A stretch of 64,000 nt of DNA from Pseudoflavonifractor gallinarum. Its GTDB lineage: Bacteria > Bacillota > Clostridia > Oscillospirales > Oscillospiraceae. The stretch spans positions 27,913-91,912 of the forward strand of contig NZ_JADCKF010000014.1 of assembly GCF_014982855.1 (NCBI RefSeq). Direction: 5' to 3'. Shown in pieces: positions 44,549-53,866 of this stretch; the stretch's first letter is position 1; each line of letters begins with the position of its first letter. The notes beneath the pieces were generated by a model that was given only the letters and a program-made list of their open reading frames with translations, made no database searches and had not been told where the DNA came from. Made by a program: the position numbers and the translations under genes.

Positions 44549-45934
44549 CTATACCGTTTTGTGAGGTGTGGAGGGGAGATAAAATGAGATTTCATAGGCC
44601 GCTTCGCCCGGCTGGGCCAGACGGGTGACCTCGGGGCCAAAGCCCGCAAGGGCCACTACCCCGCTCTCGTCGGCCAGGACGGGGAGGCGGTCCCGGTCCC
44701 GCCGGGGGAATTTATGGTCGATGAGCAGCTTTTTGATGGTTTTTGTGTCCCGGCCGGGGAGGCGGATCTCGTCTCCGGTCTGGCGGGGACGGAGTACCGG
44801 CGTCCCCTGGAATGCGGCGACGTAATATACGCCGGGCGGACTCTGGGCCGGACAGACCGTCCGGCGGCACCGGCAGGCCCACAGGGCCCCCGCCGGACAG
44901 GTCTCTCCCTCCAGCGTCAGAGGCGCGGGAGTCAAGGCCTGGGGAGGCTGACGGGTGGTGAACAAAAGCTCCCGGTAGACCCGCTGGGCCATTTTTCCCC
45001 CGGGCAGAAAGACCACCGCGGAGGGGTCCTCTCCCCGGGCCAGCTCCACCACCGCGCTGAGGTGGGCGGCGGTACAGTCGTCGTTCCCATCCCCCAGCAT
45101 GCCGAGGAGCCACCGCACCGCGCGGGGGGCGATGGCATCGGGGGCCTGGGCAATGTGGCGTGCCTCGATGACCAGATCATCCTCCGCCCAGCGGGCATTC
45201 TGGGCCACCTGGGCGGCCTGGGCCGTGAGAAAGTCATGGTCTGCCCGGAGGGAGCGCAGAGTCTGTCCCATGCGCTGGGAGAACTGGGGGTTAATCTGGT
45301 GCAGGAGAGGGAGGACCTCATGGCGGATGCGGTTGCGGGTAAAGGTGATATCCTGGTTGGAGCTGTCCTCCACATAGGGGAGGTTCTCCTGGCGCAGGTA
45401 TTCCACAATTTCAGCCCGCCCTGTGGACAACAGGGGACGAATCAGGGAACCCCGCCGGGGCGCCATCCCGGACAGGCCCTGAAGCCCAGCCCCCCGGATG
45501 AGATGGAGCAGGGCGGTCTCCACATTGTCGTCGGCGTTGTGGGCCGTGGCAATGAGCGAGCAGTCCAGGGTACGGGCAGTCTCCTCCAGGAAAGCATAGC
45601 GCATTTCCCGGGCGGTCTCCTCCAGACCGGCGCGGCGGCGGCGGGCCTCTTCGGCCACATCGCCCCGCCCCAGGGTGAGGGGAATCTGCCACTCCCGGCA
45701 GAGGTTTTCCACAAAAGAGGCGTCCCGTGTGGACTCTTCGCCCCGGAGCTGGTGGTCATAGTGGGCGGCAAAGAGGGAGAAGCCCAGCTCCTCCGCCTGC
45801 CGTCGGAGCAGGTGGAGCAGGCACACGGAGTCGGCGCCGCCCGATACGGCGCACAGAATGCGTCCCCCCGGGGGGAGCATGGCGTATTCGCGGGTGAGGG
45901 CGGCAAAGCCGCCGGGCAGTTGAGAAGCTGTCAT
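44549..45934 (-). CDS. tilS: tRNA(Ile)-lysidine synthetase TilS
   Basis: A 461-residue enzyme that attaches lysine to C34 of tRNA-Ile(CAU), allowing AUA reading. The N-terminal PP-loop is CAVSGGADSVCLLHLL; AAHYDHQLRGEESTRDASFV and TAHNADDNVETALLHLIRG follow. The central and C-terminal TilS domains are present (TRNRIRHEVLPLL, RDRLPVL). ATG 45934 starts five bases after the dnaB stop, with CAGGAG upstream, indicating coupling. Length is normal. Confidence 0.95.
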   Translation of the reverse strand: MTASQLPGGFAALTREYAMLPPGGRILCAVSGGADSVCLLHLLRRQAEELGFSLFAAHYDHQLRGEESTRDASFVENLCREWQIPLTLGRGDVAEEARRRRAGLEETAREMRYAFLEETARTLDCSLIATAHNADDNVETALLHLIRGAGLQGLSGMAPRRGSLIRPLLSTGRAEIVEYLRQENLPYVEDSSNQDITFTRNRIRHEVLPLLHQINPQFSQRMGQTLRSLRADHDFLTAQAAQVAQNARWAEDDLVIEARHIAQAPDAIAPRAVRWLLGMLGDGNDDCTAAHLSAVVELARGEDPSAVVFLPGGKMAQRVYRELLFTTRQPPQALTPAPLTLEGETCPAGALWACRCRRTVCPAQSPPGVYYVAAFQGTPVLRPRQTGDEIRLPGRDTKTIKKLLIDHKFPRRDRDRLPVLADESGVVALAGFGPEVTRLAQPGEAAYEISFYLPSTPHKTV

Positions 45935-45939
45935 AGGGT

Positions 45940-47286
45940 CTAATACTCCTGATGCCGCCGGTCGATGGAGGAGAAGGTGGTATACTCGGGAAGCCACTGG
46001 AGTTCCACCGTCTTGGTCTCACCGTGGCGGTTCTTGGCAATGATACACTCGGCCAGATTGTGGTTTTCGCTGTCCTCGTTGTAGTAGTCGTCCCGGTAGA
46101 GGAACATGACGATATCGGCGTCCTGCTCGATGGCGCCCGACTCACGCAGGTCGGAGAGCATGGGGCGCTTGTCGGAGCGGCTCTCCGGTCCGCGGGAGAG
46201 CTGGGAGAGGCAGACCACCGGCACATTGAGCTCCTTGGCCATGATCTTCAGGGCACGGGAGATGTCGGAGACGATCTGCTGGCGGTTGTCGCCCGAGCGG
46301 GTGGAGCCGCCGGCGGAGGTCATAAGCTGGAGATAGTCTATGACCACCAGACCCAGATTATCCACCCGGCGGCACTTGGCATTCATGTCGGCCACGCTGA
46401 GGGAGGGGTTGTCGTCAATGAGGATCTGAGTCTTGTTGAGGGCGGCGGAGGCCGCGGCAATGCGGCTCCAGTCCTCCTCACCCAGGCGGCCGGTGACCAG
46501 CTTCTTGTTGTCCACAAAGGACTCGCCCGAAATGAGACGCATGGCCAGCTGCTCCCGGCTCATTTCCAGGGAGAAAAAGACCACGGTCTTACCGGAGAAC
46601 TTGCCCGCGTGGAGGAGCATATTCAGCGCGAAGGAGGTCTTGCCCATGCCGGGACGGGCGGCCAGAAGGATGAGGTCAGACTTGTTCAGGCCGGAGATGG
46701 CCATATCTACATCGGGCAGGCCGGTGGAGAGGCCAGGGACCGCCGAGTCGTTGGCGGCCAGCTCGGCCAGGCGCTCATAGACGTTCAGGATGACGCTGGA
46801 GATGTGCTCCAGCCCCTGGGCGGAGCGGCCCTGCCGGATGGCATAGATGCGCTGCTCCGCGGCCTCCAGCACCTCCTGGGCGGTGCCGGTCCCCTCCTGC
46901 ACCATGGCGGTGAGGGCGCCCGCCGTCTCCGCGATGCGCCGCAGGAGGGATTTGTCCTTGACGATGGAGACATACTCCCGGACGTTGGCCGCCGTGGGCG
47001 TGATCTCCATGAGCTGGAGGATATAATTGCGGGAGGTGTTCTCGTCGTAGACGCCGTTCTGCTTCATGTGATCCAGTACGGTGACCGGATCGATGGTCAG
47101 AGAGAAATTGAACATGGAGTAGATGGTCTCATAGATCTCCCGGTTCTGCCGGAGATAGAAGTCCTCGCTCTTGAGGGACTCGATCACCTCGGGCACGCAG
47201 CGGGCATCAATGAGCATGGAGCCCAGCACAGACTGCTCGGCCTCCACCGAGTGGGGCATCTGCCGGACCAGAAGGGTCTCATCCAT
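45940..47286 (-). CDS. dnaB: Replicative DNA helicase DnaB
   Basis: A 448-residue hexameric helicase. The N-terminal DnaB domain ([19 protein letters not shown]) is followed by the RecA-like domain with Walker [42 protein letters not shown] and [11 protein letters not shown]. No intein. ATG 47286 has AGGAGG nine bases upstream, better than GTG 47295. Placement directly after rplI is typical of Firmicutes. Confidence 0.97.
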   Translation of the reverse strand: MDETLLVRQMPHSVEAEQSVLGSMLIDARCVPEVIESLKSEDFYLRQNREIYETIYSMFNFSLTIDPVTVLDHMKQNGVYDENTSRNYILQLMEITPTAANVREYVSIVKDKSLLRRIAETAGALTAMVQEGTGTAQEVLEAAEQRIYAIRQGRSAQGLEHISSVILNVYERLAELAANDSAVPGLSTGLPDVDMAISGLNKSDLILLAARPGMGKTSFALNMLLHAGKFSGKTVVFFSLEMSREQLAMRLISGESFVDNKKLVTGRLGEEDWSRIAAASAALNKTQILIDDNPSLSVADMNAKCRRVDNLGLVVIDYLQLMTSAGGSTRSGDNRQQIVSDISRALKIMAKELNVPVVCLSQLSRGPESRSDKRPMLSDLRESGAIEQDADIVMFLYRDDYYNEDSENHNLAECIIAKNRHGETKTVELQWLPEYTTFSSIDRRHQEY

Positions 47287-47320
47287 GTGCGTCACCTCCT
47301 CTGGAATGAAACCTCTGGAA

Positions 47321-47767
47321 TCAGGCCTCGGTCACCATGACCTTCAGGGTGCCCACCACTTCATAGCCCAGCTTGCACTTGAGGTCGTAGCCGCCGAAGG
47401 CCTTGATGGGCTCGTCCTGGACGATCTTGGCCTTGGGGATGGAGATGCCGAACTGCTCGCTGAGGGCGTCGGAGATCTCCTTGGAGGTCACCGCGCCGAA
47501 GAGGCGGCCGCCGTTGCCGGCCTTGGCCTTGATCTGGACGGTAATCTCCTTGAGGCGCTGGGCAGTGGCCTCGGCCTCAGCCTTCTCAGCGGCCTCCTGG
47601 GCGCGCTTGGCCTTCTCCTGCTGCTTCATGGTGTTGATGTTCTCGGCGGTGGCGGGCACAGCCAGCTTTTTGGGAAGGAGGAAGTTGCGGGCGTAGCCGT
47701 CGCTGGCCTCGATCATCTGGCCCTTCTTGCCCTGGCCCTTCACATCCTGCTGCAAAATCACTTTCAT
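47321..47767 (-). CDS. rplI: 50S ribosomal protein L9
   Basis: A 148-residue ribosomal protein. The N-terminal domain MKVILQQDVKGQGKKGQMIE and GYARNFLLPKKLAVPAT are the L9 signature, followed by the long connecting helix and the C-terminal RNA-binding domain. Located between gdpP and dnaB, as in many Firmicutes. Ribosome site GAAAGGAAC. Confidence 0.97.
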   Translation of the reverse strand: MKVILQQDVKGQGKKGQMIEASDGYARNFLLPKKLAVPATAENINTMKQQEKAKRAQEAAEKAEAEATAQRLKEITVQIKAKAGNGGRLFGAVTSKEISDALSEQFGISIPKAKIVQDEPIKAFGGYDLKCKLGYEVVGTLKVMVTEA

Positions 47768-47842
47768 GGATATCGTTCCTTTCTATTCAATCGTGGGAAT
47801 CAAGCATTAAAATGGGTTCCGCGCGGGGGGAAATCCCCCGTA

Positions 47843-49834
47843 TCAGACTTCCTCCTCAAAATACTGATCGATGGCGGTGAGGAGTTTGCGGGTCATATCG
47901 TCGATCTCGCCGGGGATCTGACCGCCGGCGGCGCTGGCATTTCCGCCGCCCCCCAGCTTTTCCAGAATGAGCTGCACATTGGTATCCCCCATGGAGCGGC
48001 CCGAGATGATGACCCGGTCGCCGTCCGGGAAGAGGACGAAGGAGGCGTCGATGCCCGAGATGTTGAGCAGCTCATCGGCGGCCTGGGCCGCGGTGACCCG
48101 GCCCACCGTGTGGTCCACCACTGCCACGGCGATGCCGTCCCGGTAGAGGCGGGCGTTGCGGATGATGTCATACCGGGCAATGGTGCCCTCCAGATCGTTC
48201 TGGAAGAGCTTGCGGACGTCGCCGGTATCGGCGCCGGCCCGGCGGAGGAAGGAGGCCGCCTCAAAGGTGCGGCTGCCGGTGCGCATGGTGAACTGTTTGG
48301 TGTCCAGCACGATGCCGGAGAGAAGTGCCTCCGCCTCGGTGCGCAGCAGGTCGGCCGGCTCCAGCAGGTACTGCAGAAGCTCGGTGACCAGCTCACTGGC
48401 CGAAGAGGCATAGGGCTCGTGGAAGTTGAGGGCCGCATCGGCGATATAGGTGGCGGCCCGGCGGTGGTGGTCGATGACCGCCACCTTGTTGCAGGAGAGG
48501 AGCAGATCCTCCGAGAGGGTCTGTTCCGGGCGGTTGGTGTCCACCACCACCAGAAGGGAGCGGGAATCGGCCTTGATCATCGCGTCCTGCGGGGAGAGGA
48601 AGACGTCCTTATACTCCGGCAGGGCGGAGAGACGGGCCACCATGTCGCTGGCCGGGTTGGGGTTGGGGTCTTTGATGAAATAGACGGGCGTGCCCTTCTT
48701 GCGGGCAATGGCACACACGCCGGCCGCGGCGCCGATGCAGTCGAAGTCGGGGAACTTGTGCCCCATGACAAAGACGTGGGAGGCGTCGGCGATCAGCTCG
48801 CCCAGCGCGCTGGACATGACCCGGCTCTTGACCTTGGTACGCCGCTCCAGCTCCTTGGCGTGGCCGCCGAAAAATTCGAAGTTGAACTTGTTCTTGATGA
48901 CCACCTGGTCGCCGCCCCGGGAGAGGGCCATTTCCACCGAGAGGGCGGCGTACTGGAAGAGCTCCTGGAAGGTATCGGCGTCCCGGCCGATGCCGATGGA
49001 GAGGGTGGCCGGCATGCCCTTGGGGTTGAGCACGCCCCGCACCGCCTCCAGTACCGCGAATTTCCCCTCCCGCAGGGGGGCGAGGAACCGCTCCTCAAAG
49101 AGGAAGAGATACCGGTCCCGGTCATACTTGCACAGCAGACCGCCGGTGGGCTTGCACCAGGCGCTGATGTGCTCGTCGATGGCGTTGACCACCGAGGACT
49201 TCTCGTTGTCGCTGATGCCCTTCATCAGCTCCTCATAGTTGTCCACCGTGAGGATGGCGCAGACCGGGCGGGAGCCGTAAAATTCTTCCCGCACGGCGGA
49301 GTAGTCACTCACATCCACCCAGTAGGTGGTGGCCAGAAAGCTGTGGGCCCCCTTCTCGTCGGTACGCACCAGGTGGCCGAAGACCAGGAAGCGGCGATCG
49401 GCCAGCTCCACCTCCATGGGGCATTCCGTCTTTCCCTCCATCAGCCAGCGGGAGGAAAAACCGGGCACCACCGAGGAGAGCTTGGTGTCAAAGAGATGCT
49501 CCCGCTCCCCGGTGAGCTGAAGAAAGCGGTCGTTGGACCAGATCACCTCATCACTCTCCGGGCGGAAAATGACCATGGGGAGGGGGGCGTTGATCATGGT
49601 GTCCTTGGTGGCCACATCGATGTTGCAGGTGATGTTGTCGATATACTTGAGGATCTCTTTCTGCCGCTGGGCATTGCTCCGGCGGAAATAGACGTAGAGC
49701 AGGATGATCACAACGCCCTCTGCGCCGCCCAGCCAGGGGCTGAGGAAGGCGGAGGCGATGGCAAACAGCACCAGACAGACAAAATAGAGCTGAAAACCGG
49801 GCTCCAGTAACCGGGACAGCTTCTTTTTCCGCAT
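47843..49834 (-). CDS. gdpP: Cyclic-di-AMP phosphodiesterase GdpP (DHH family)
   Basis: A 663-residue membrane protein that hydrolyses c-di-AMP. Two N-terminal transmembrane helices (about residues 12-48), a PAS-like domain (ICNDVATKD... to TGEREHLF), a degenerate GGDEF domain (YDRDRYLFLFEERF in place of GGDEF), then DHH/DHHA1 catalytic domains with HKFPDFDCIGAAAGV, VVVDTNRPE, VIDHHRRA and GGGGNASAAGGQI. ATG 49834 has AAGGG upstream. It heads a seven-gene operon. Confidence 0.94.
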   Translation of the reverse strand: MRKKKLSRLLEPGFQLYFVCLVLFAIASAFLSPWLGGAEGVVIILLYVYFRRSNAQRQKEILKYIDNITCNIDVATKDTMINAPLPMVIFRPESDEVIWSNDRFLQLTGEREHLFDTKLSSVVPGFSSRWLMEGKTECPMEVELADRRFLVFGHLVRTDEKGAHSFLATTYWVDVSDYSAVREEFYGSRPVCAILTVDNYEELMKGISDNEKSSVVNAIDEHISAWCKPTGGLLCKYDRDRYLFLFEERFLAPLREGKFAVLEAVRGVLNPKGMPATLSIGIGRDADTFQELFQYAALSVEMALSRGGDQVVIKNKFNFEFFGGHAKELERRTKVKSRVMSSALGELIADASHVFVMGHKFPDFDCIGAAAGVCAIARKKGTPVYFIKDPNPNPASDMVARLSALPEYKDVFLSPQDAMIKADSRSLLVVVDTNRPEQTLSEDLLLSCNKVAVIDHHRRAATYIADAALNFHEPYASSASELVTELLQYLLEPADLLRTEAEALLSGIVLDTKQFTMRTGSRTFEAASFLRRAGADTGDVRKLFQNDLEGTIARYDIIRNARLYRDGIAVAVVDHTVGRVTAAQAADELLNISGIDASFVLFPDGDRVIISGRSMGDTNVQLILEKLGGGGNASAAGGQIPGEIDDMTRKLLTAIDQYFEEEV

Positions 49835-49999
49835 AGAAAAACGCCCTTTCCGCCGCACGTGCGGCCAGTTTCAAAGGAGATTGCATACCCCGGAGGGGGC
49901 GGCGGGACATGGTCCTGCCGGACAGAAAGCCACAAGCCTTGAACGCACCGGCGTTCAAGGCCCGATGAATCAATCGCTTTTTTCAAAGAAATGATACCA
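49835..49999 (-). promoter_or_regulatory. gdpP leader: extended -10 promoter and hairpins
   Basis: The minus strand has an extended -10 TGGTATCAT (49991-49999). The roughly 150-nt leader carries an 11-bp perfect hairpin GCCTTGAACGC/GCGTTCAAGGC (49936-49961) and a 14-bp palindrome GCCGCACGTGCGGC (49852-49865) next to the ribosome site. No T-run follows either. The rest of the gap to ilvE (50000-50279) contains the ilvE promoter and no gene. Confidence 0.5.
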
Positions 50000-50148
50000 T
50001 ATTCGGGGACTCTTTTGGGCGGATACGGCCCATTCGCTTGATCGCCGTCCGGGTCCGGCAGGCCGGCTGCCGGAAAAAGAAACGGCTTTGCGGCTATTAT
50101 AACATAAGTCAAATGGCGGGAAAAGCCTATTTTCTGTCAATCTTTCTC

Positions 50149-50177
50149 TTGCAGGGTGAAGATGAGACTGCTATAAT
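50149..50177 (+). promoter_or_regulatory. Promoter of ilvE
   Basis: TTGCAG (50149-50154), 17 bp, TATAAT (50172-50177), about 95 nt of leader. No T-box or leader peptide was found. Confidence 0.82.
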
Positions 50178-50279
50178 GCTAATAATTCAGATAATTAAAT
50201 CGCTAAATTGTCAGCCGCCCCCGGGGATCTTGCCGCGAGGACGGAAGGCCAGTCCAAAAAAAGGCAGGAGGTTATCCAT

Positions 50280-51344
50280 ATGAACGAATTCCCCATTGAG
50301 CGCGCCAAGCAGCTGAAACCCAAGCCCGACCCCAAGACACTGGTTTTCGGGCACAATTTTACGGACTATATGTTCCTGATGAACTATGATGCCGGGCAGG
50401 GCTGGCATGACGGCCGGATCGTGCCCTATGGTCCTCTCCAGCTGGACCCCTCCACTATGGTGTTCCACTATGCCCAGGAGGTCTTTGAGGGCATGAAGGC
50501 CTACCGCCGGCCCGACGGCGGCGTGCAGCTCTTCCGTCCCATGGACAATGTGCGCCGGCTCAACGACTCCTGTGAGCGTCTGTGCATCCCCGCCCTGCCG
50601 GAGGACGTGGCGCTGGACGCCATCAAGGCGCTGGTAAAGGTGGAGGAAGACTGGGTTCCCAGCGAGCCGGGCACCTCCCTGTATATCCGTCCCTTTATTA
50701 TCGCGACCGACGCCAGCCTGGGCGTCCACGCCAGCCACAGCTACCTCTTCTGCGTGATCTGCTGCCCGGTGGGCGCCTACTACAAGGAGGGCATCAACCC
50801 GGTGCGCATCTATGTGGAGAACGAGGATGTGCGGGCCGTCCGGGGCGGCACCGGCTATACCAAGTGCGGCGGCAACTACGCCGCCTCCATCCGCGCCGGC
50901 GAGCGGGCCGAGGGACAGGGCTATGCCCAGGTGCTCTGGCTGGACGGTGTGGAGCGCAAGTACATCGAGGAAGTGGGCTCCATGAACGTCATGTTCAAGG
51001 TGGACGGCAAGGTCATCACCCCCAAGCTCACCGGCTCCGTGCTGCCCGGCATCACCCGCCGCTCCTGTCTGGAGCTGATGCGTCACTGGGGCATGGATGT
51101 GGAGGAGCGGCTCATCACCGCCCAGGAGCTCTTTGACGCGGCCAAGGCCGGTAAGCTGGAGGAGGCCTGGGGCACCGGTACGGCCGCCGTGGTCTCCCCG
51201 GTGGGCGAGATGGGCTGGAACGACGAGCACGCCGTCATCAACGGCGGCGCCATCGGTGCCCTGACCCAGAAGCTCTACGATACCCTCACCGGCATCCAGT
51301 GGGGTACCCTGGAAGATCCCTATGGCTGGACGGTTCGCGTCTGA
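50280..51344 (+). CDS. ilvE: Branched-chain amino-acid aminotransferase
   Basis: A 354-residue class IV PLP aminotransferase of the BCAT type. Characteristic segments are HYAQEVFEGMKAYRRPDGG, GYTKCGGNYAASI with the PLP lysine, and EEVGSMNVMFKVDGKVITP, with TGSVLPGITRRSCLELM in the substrate loop. It interconverts leucine, isoleucine and valine with their keto acids. ATG 50280 has AGGAGG eight bases upstream. Monocistronic. Confidence 0.95.
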   Translation: MNEFPIERAKQLKPKPDPKTLVFGHNFTDYMFLMNYDAGQGWHDGRIVPYGPLQLDPSTMVFHYAQEVFEGMKAYRRPDGGVQLFRPMDNVRRLNDSCERLCIPALPEDVALDAIKALVKVEEDWVPSEPGTSLYIRPFIIATDASLGVHASHSYLFCVICCPVGAYYKEGINPVRIYVENEDVRAVRGGTGYTKCGGNYAASIRAGERAEGQGYAQVLWLDGVERKYIEEVGSMNVMFKVDGKVITPKLTGSVLPGITRRSCLELMRHWGMDVEERLITAQELFDAAKAGKLEEAWGTGTAAVVSPVGEMGWNDEHAVINGGAIGALTQKLYDTLTGIQWGTLEDPYGWTVRV

Positions 51345-51368
51345 TGTGATATAATCGTAAAACTGCAC

Positions 51369-51430
51369 GGAGGGGACGGACCCGCGGCGGGCCCGCCCCC
51401 TCTGTTTTTGCTGCCCGGACTTCCGGGCAG
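51369..51430 (+). terminator. Double terminator after ilvE
   Basis: A GC-rich interrupted stem (GGAGGGG...CCCCCTC) followed by T5 (51405-51409), then a second hairpin CTGCCCGGA/TCCGGGCAG (51411-51430). Confidence 0.75.
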
Positions 51431-51504
51431 TCTTTGCGTTGTGGAGGACGCATGACCGTGCAGGACCTAGAGAGATAGAGAGATAAAGAGAGGAACGACA
51501 CACA

Positions 51505-52401
51505 ATGGAGATCACACTGGATGGAAGCCGCTTTGACTATCGCACCTGCTATCAGGAGGAGCCCGGCCTGCGGGAGAGCTTCAACGCCCTGGCAGGCAAG
51601 GTGTTCGGACTGGATTTTGAGCCCTGGCACCGGGCCGGCTACTGGACCGACCGCTACCGGCCCAACTCCCTGGTCTACGAGGGCCGGGTGGTGGCCAACG
51701 TATCGGTGAGTCCCATGGACCTGCGGTGCATGGGCAAGGAGCTGCACTACATTCAGATCGGTACCGTCATGTGTGACCCGGAATTCCGGGGCCGGGGCCT
51801 GATCCATTTTCTCATGGCCCGGGTGCTCACCGACTGGGCGGGGAAATGCCATGGCATCTATCTCTTTGCCAACCGGGACACCCAGGAGTTCTACCCCCGC
51901 TTTGGCTTTGAGAAGGTGCGGGAGTTCCGCCACACCGCCCAGGTCCAGGCCCTGCCCGGACGGAGCCAGGTGCGCCGGCTTATCCCGGAGCTCTCCCAGG
52001 ACAAGTCCCTGATCCTCTCCCACTATCAGAAGGGCAATCCCCACGCCCTGCTCAGCTGGGAGCACAACCCGGGTCTGCTCTTCTTCCACTGCGGCGGTGT
52101 GATGCGGGAGCACATCTACTATGTGGGCAGCCACGACACCGTGGCGGTGGTGGAGTACGATGGGGAGACCATGTACTGCCACGATCTCTTCGGCGGCAGC
52201 GACCGTGATCTGGGGGGGATCCTCTCCGCCCTGGCCCGGCCCGAGACCGAGAAGGCGGTGCTGGGCTTTACCCCCCGGGCCGGAGCATCCTGCTCGGTCC
52301 GCCCTCTGATGGACCGGGACAGCACCCTCTTCATGCTGGGGAACGGGAAGGAGCTGCTCAAGCGCTATTCCTGCCGCTTCCCTCTGCTCTCTCACACCTG
52401 A
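51505..52401 (+). CDS. GNAT-family N-acetyltransferase
   Basis: A 298-residue protein with an N-terminal GNAT domain: the acetyl-CoA pyrophosphate loop is QIGTVMCDPEFRGRGLIHFL and the C-terminal part of the fold is FANRDTQEFYPRFGFEKV. Residues of about 165-298 form a second, unrecognised domain common to clostridial homologues. Substrate unknown. ATG 51505 follows AGAGAGGAACG. The gene has its own terminator. Confidence 0.87.
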   Translation: MEITLDGSRFDYRTCYQEEPGLRESFNALAGKVFGLDFEPWHRAGYWTDRYRPNSLVYEGRVVANVSVSPMDLRCMGKELHYIQIGTVMCDPEFRGRGLIHFLMARVLTDWAGKCHGIYLFANRDTQEFYPRFGFEKVREFRHTAQVQALPGRSQVRRLIPELSQDKSLILSHYQKGNPHALLSWEHNPGLLFFHCGGVMREHIYYVGSHDTVAVVEYDGETMYCHDLFGGSDRDLGGILSALARPETEKAVLGFTPRAGASCSVRPLMDRDSTLFMLGNGKELLKRYSCRFPLLSHT

Positions 52402-52421
52402 TCCGGCCGGATGAAACGAAA

Positions 52422-52461
52422 GGCGGCCCGGAGGACAGTCGTCCTCCGGGCCGCCGGTTTT
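52422..52461. terminator. Terminator between convergent genes
   Basis: A 15-bp perfect stem GGCGGCCCGGAGGAC with its complement and AGTC loop, followed by GGTTTT. Confidence 0.85.
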
Positions 52462-52472
52462 GTGTTCGGGCT

Positions 52473-53315
52473 TCAGTCCATGAGCAGGTGAAGCAGAGGT
52501 TCAAACTGCACCCCGTCCAGAATGGGCGTGCCCAGTTCCAGAGTGGCCGCGGCGCAGGTCTGGACAAAGGAGACGGCCCGCTCCATACTCTGGGGGAGAG
52601 GGGCGCCTTTGAGCAGGCTCCCCAGCAGCACGCTGGCAAAGAGGTCACCGGTGCCAGGGAAATGGGCGGGTTCCTGCCGGGTTTGGGAGAAGGAGACGCG
52701 GCCGGTCTCCCGGTCCCAGCAGCCCGCCCCCACCTCACCGTCGGAGAGACTCACCCCCGTGATGACTACCGAGCGCCGCCCGCCCAGAGAGAGCCGCTCC
52801 AGCCAGGCGGCCATCCCGGCTTCGCCGGAGGGGACAGCCTCATAGGGCTCCTCCAGAAGCAGGGCCGCCTCAGTCAGATTGGGCGTGATGATGTCAGCCT
52901 GCTCGGCCAGGGCCCCCATCCGCTGGCACAGGGCGGGGGTATAGGTGCTGTACGGCTTGCCGTGATCTCCCATGACCGGGTCTACCAGCACCAGAGTATT
53001 GGGACGGCGGAAGCGGGCGATAAAAGCCCGGAGCACATCGATCTGGCGTTCCGAACCCAGGAACCCGCTGTAAATGGCCTCAAAGGAGGCCCCCAGCTGA
53101 GCCCAGTGGTCACTGCACCGGGTCATCTCGTCGGTCAGGTCGAGAAAGACGGCGCGGTCCGAGGAGGGATAGGCGGTATGGGCGGAGAGATAGGCAGTGA
53201 GCAGGGTCTCACACCGGTTTCCCATGGCGGCAAGTACCGGTAGGGCGATGGTGGCCGAGCACCGGCCAAATCCCGACAGATCCTGGATCACAGCCACTTC
53301 GGGCGCGCGCTTCAT
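52473..53315 (-). CDS. Pyridoxal/pyridoxamine kinase
   Basis: A 280-residue PfkB-fold vitamin B6 kinase (PdxY/PdxK group). The start VAVIQDLSGFGRCSATIALP and DPVMGDHGKPYSTYTP are diagnostic, and HFPGTGDLFASVLLGSLL contains the catalytic Asp. It phosphorylates pyridoxal or pyridoxamine for enzymes such as IlvE nearby. ATG 53315 has AAGGAG eight bases upstream, better than GTG 53324. Monocistronic. Confidence 0.92.
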   Translation of the reverse strand: MKRAPEVAVIQDLSGFGRCSATIALPVLAAMGNRCETLLTAYLSAHTAYPSSDRAVFLDLTDEMTRCSDHWAQLGASFEAIYSGFLGSERQIDVLRAFIARFRRPNTLVLVDPVMGDHGKPYSTYTPALCQRMGALAEQADIITPNLTEAALLLEEPYEAVPSGEAGMAAWLERLSLGGRRSVVITGVSLSDGEVGAGCWDRETGRVSFSQTRQEPAHFPGTGDLFASVLLGSLLKGAPLPQSMERAVSFVQTCAAATLELGTPILDGVQFEPLLHLLMD

Positions 53316-53411
53316 AGCGGTCACTCCTTACAGATGGGATATCAATACGCGCGGATGCGGATAAACTTCTGGATGTATTCCCATTATAGCTGGATCTTTG
53401 TAAATTTTCAA

Positions 53412-53440
53412 TTGACAAATGGAGAAAAGCATGATAATAT
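53412..53440 (+). promoter_or_regulatory. Promoter of the tRNA-Leu/tRNA-Phe unit
   Basis: TTGACA (53412-53417), 17 bp, TAATAT (53435-53440), 20 bp upstream of tRNA-Leu. Confidence 0.9.
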
Positions 53441-53459
53441 ATACAAGAATGACCGATGC

Positions 53460-53542
<83 letters not shown>

Positions 53543-53572
53543 GAGAGGTTCTGGTTGCAGGGCCTTTCATTT

Positions 53573-53648
53573 GCCTCTGTAGCTCAGTTGGTAGAGCAGG
53601 GGACTGAAAATCCCCGTGTCGCTGGTTCGATTCCGGCCGGAGGCACCA
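53573..53648 (+). tRNA. tRNA-Phe (anticodon GAA)
   Basis: 76 nt. The acceptor starts GCCTCTG and ends CGGAGGC (one wobble/mismatch). Anticodon stem GGGGA/TCCCC with loop CTGAAAA (GAA), T loop GGTTCGATTCC, CCA encoded. Confidence 0.95.
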
Positions 53649-53649
53649 G

Positions 53650-53684
53650 GTCGGAGCAAGCGAAAGCTTGCTCCGACTTTTTTT
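53650..53684 (+). terminator. Terminator of the tRNA pair
   Basis: GTCGGAGCAAGC, GAAA loop, GCTTGCTCCGAC, then T7. Confidence 0.95.
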
Positions 53685-53725
53685 GTTCTATCCGCCTTGG
53701 TCATGTGCCGCCGGGGCGGCCGCTC

Positions 53726-53755
53726 TTGACAAACGAGCGGGAAATATGCTACCCT
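53726..53755 (+). promoter_or_regulatory. Promoter of the MATE gene leader
   Basis: TTGACA (53726-53731), 18 bp, TACCCT (53750-53755). Transcription would start near 53762, giving a leader of about 105 nt that contains a terminator. Confidence 0.65.
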
Positions 53756-53796
53756 TTCAGCAGCGCGGAGGGTATGACATTCGCTGGAAATGTTAT

Positions 53797-53846
53797 GCTG
53801 GATAAGGCTACAGACTGAGACGTCTGTTCCTTATCCAGCTTTTTTA
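53797..53846 (+). terminator. Intrinsic terminator in the MATE leader (attenuator)
   Basis: GCTGGATAAGG (53797-53807) pairs with CCTTATCCAGC (53829-53839), with an inner ACAGAC/GTCTGT stem, then T6. A small ACATT/AATGT hairpin precedes it. It lies after the promoter and 20 bp before the MATE start codon, so it must be overcome for expression. Confidence 0.88.
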
Positions 53847-53866
53847 TTGCAAAGGAGCGGGAAGCC

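Noticed and set aside
50178..50279. T-box leader before ilvE
   Set aside because: The leader is about 95 nt, lacks the T-box sequence and any terminator; only a plain promoter is visible.
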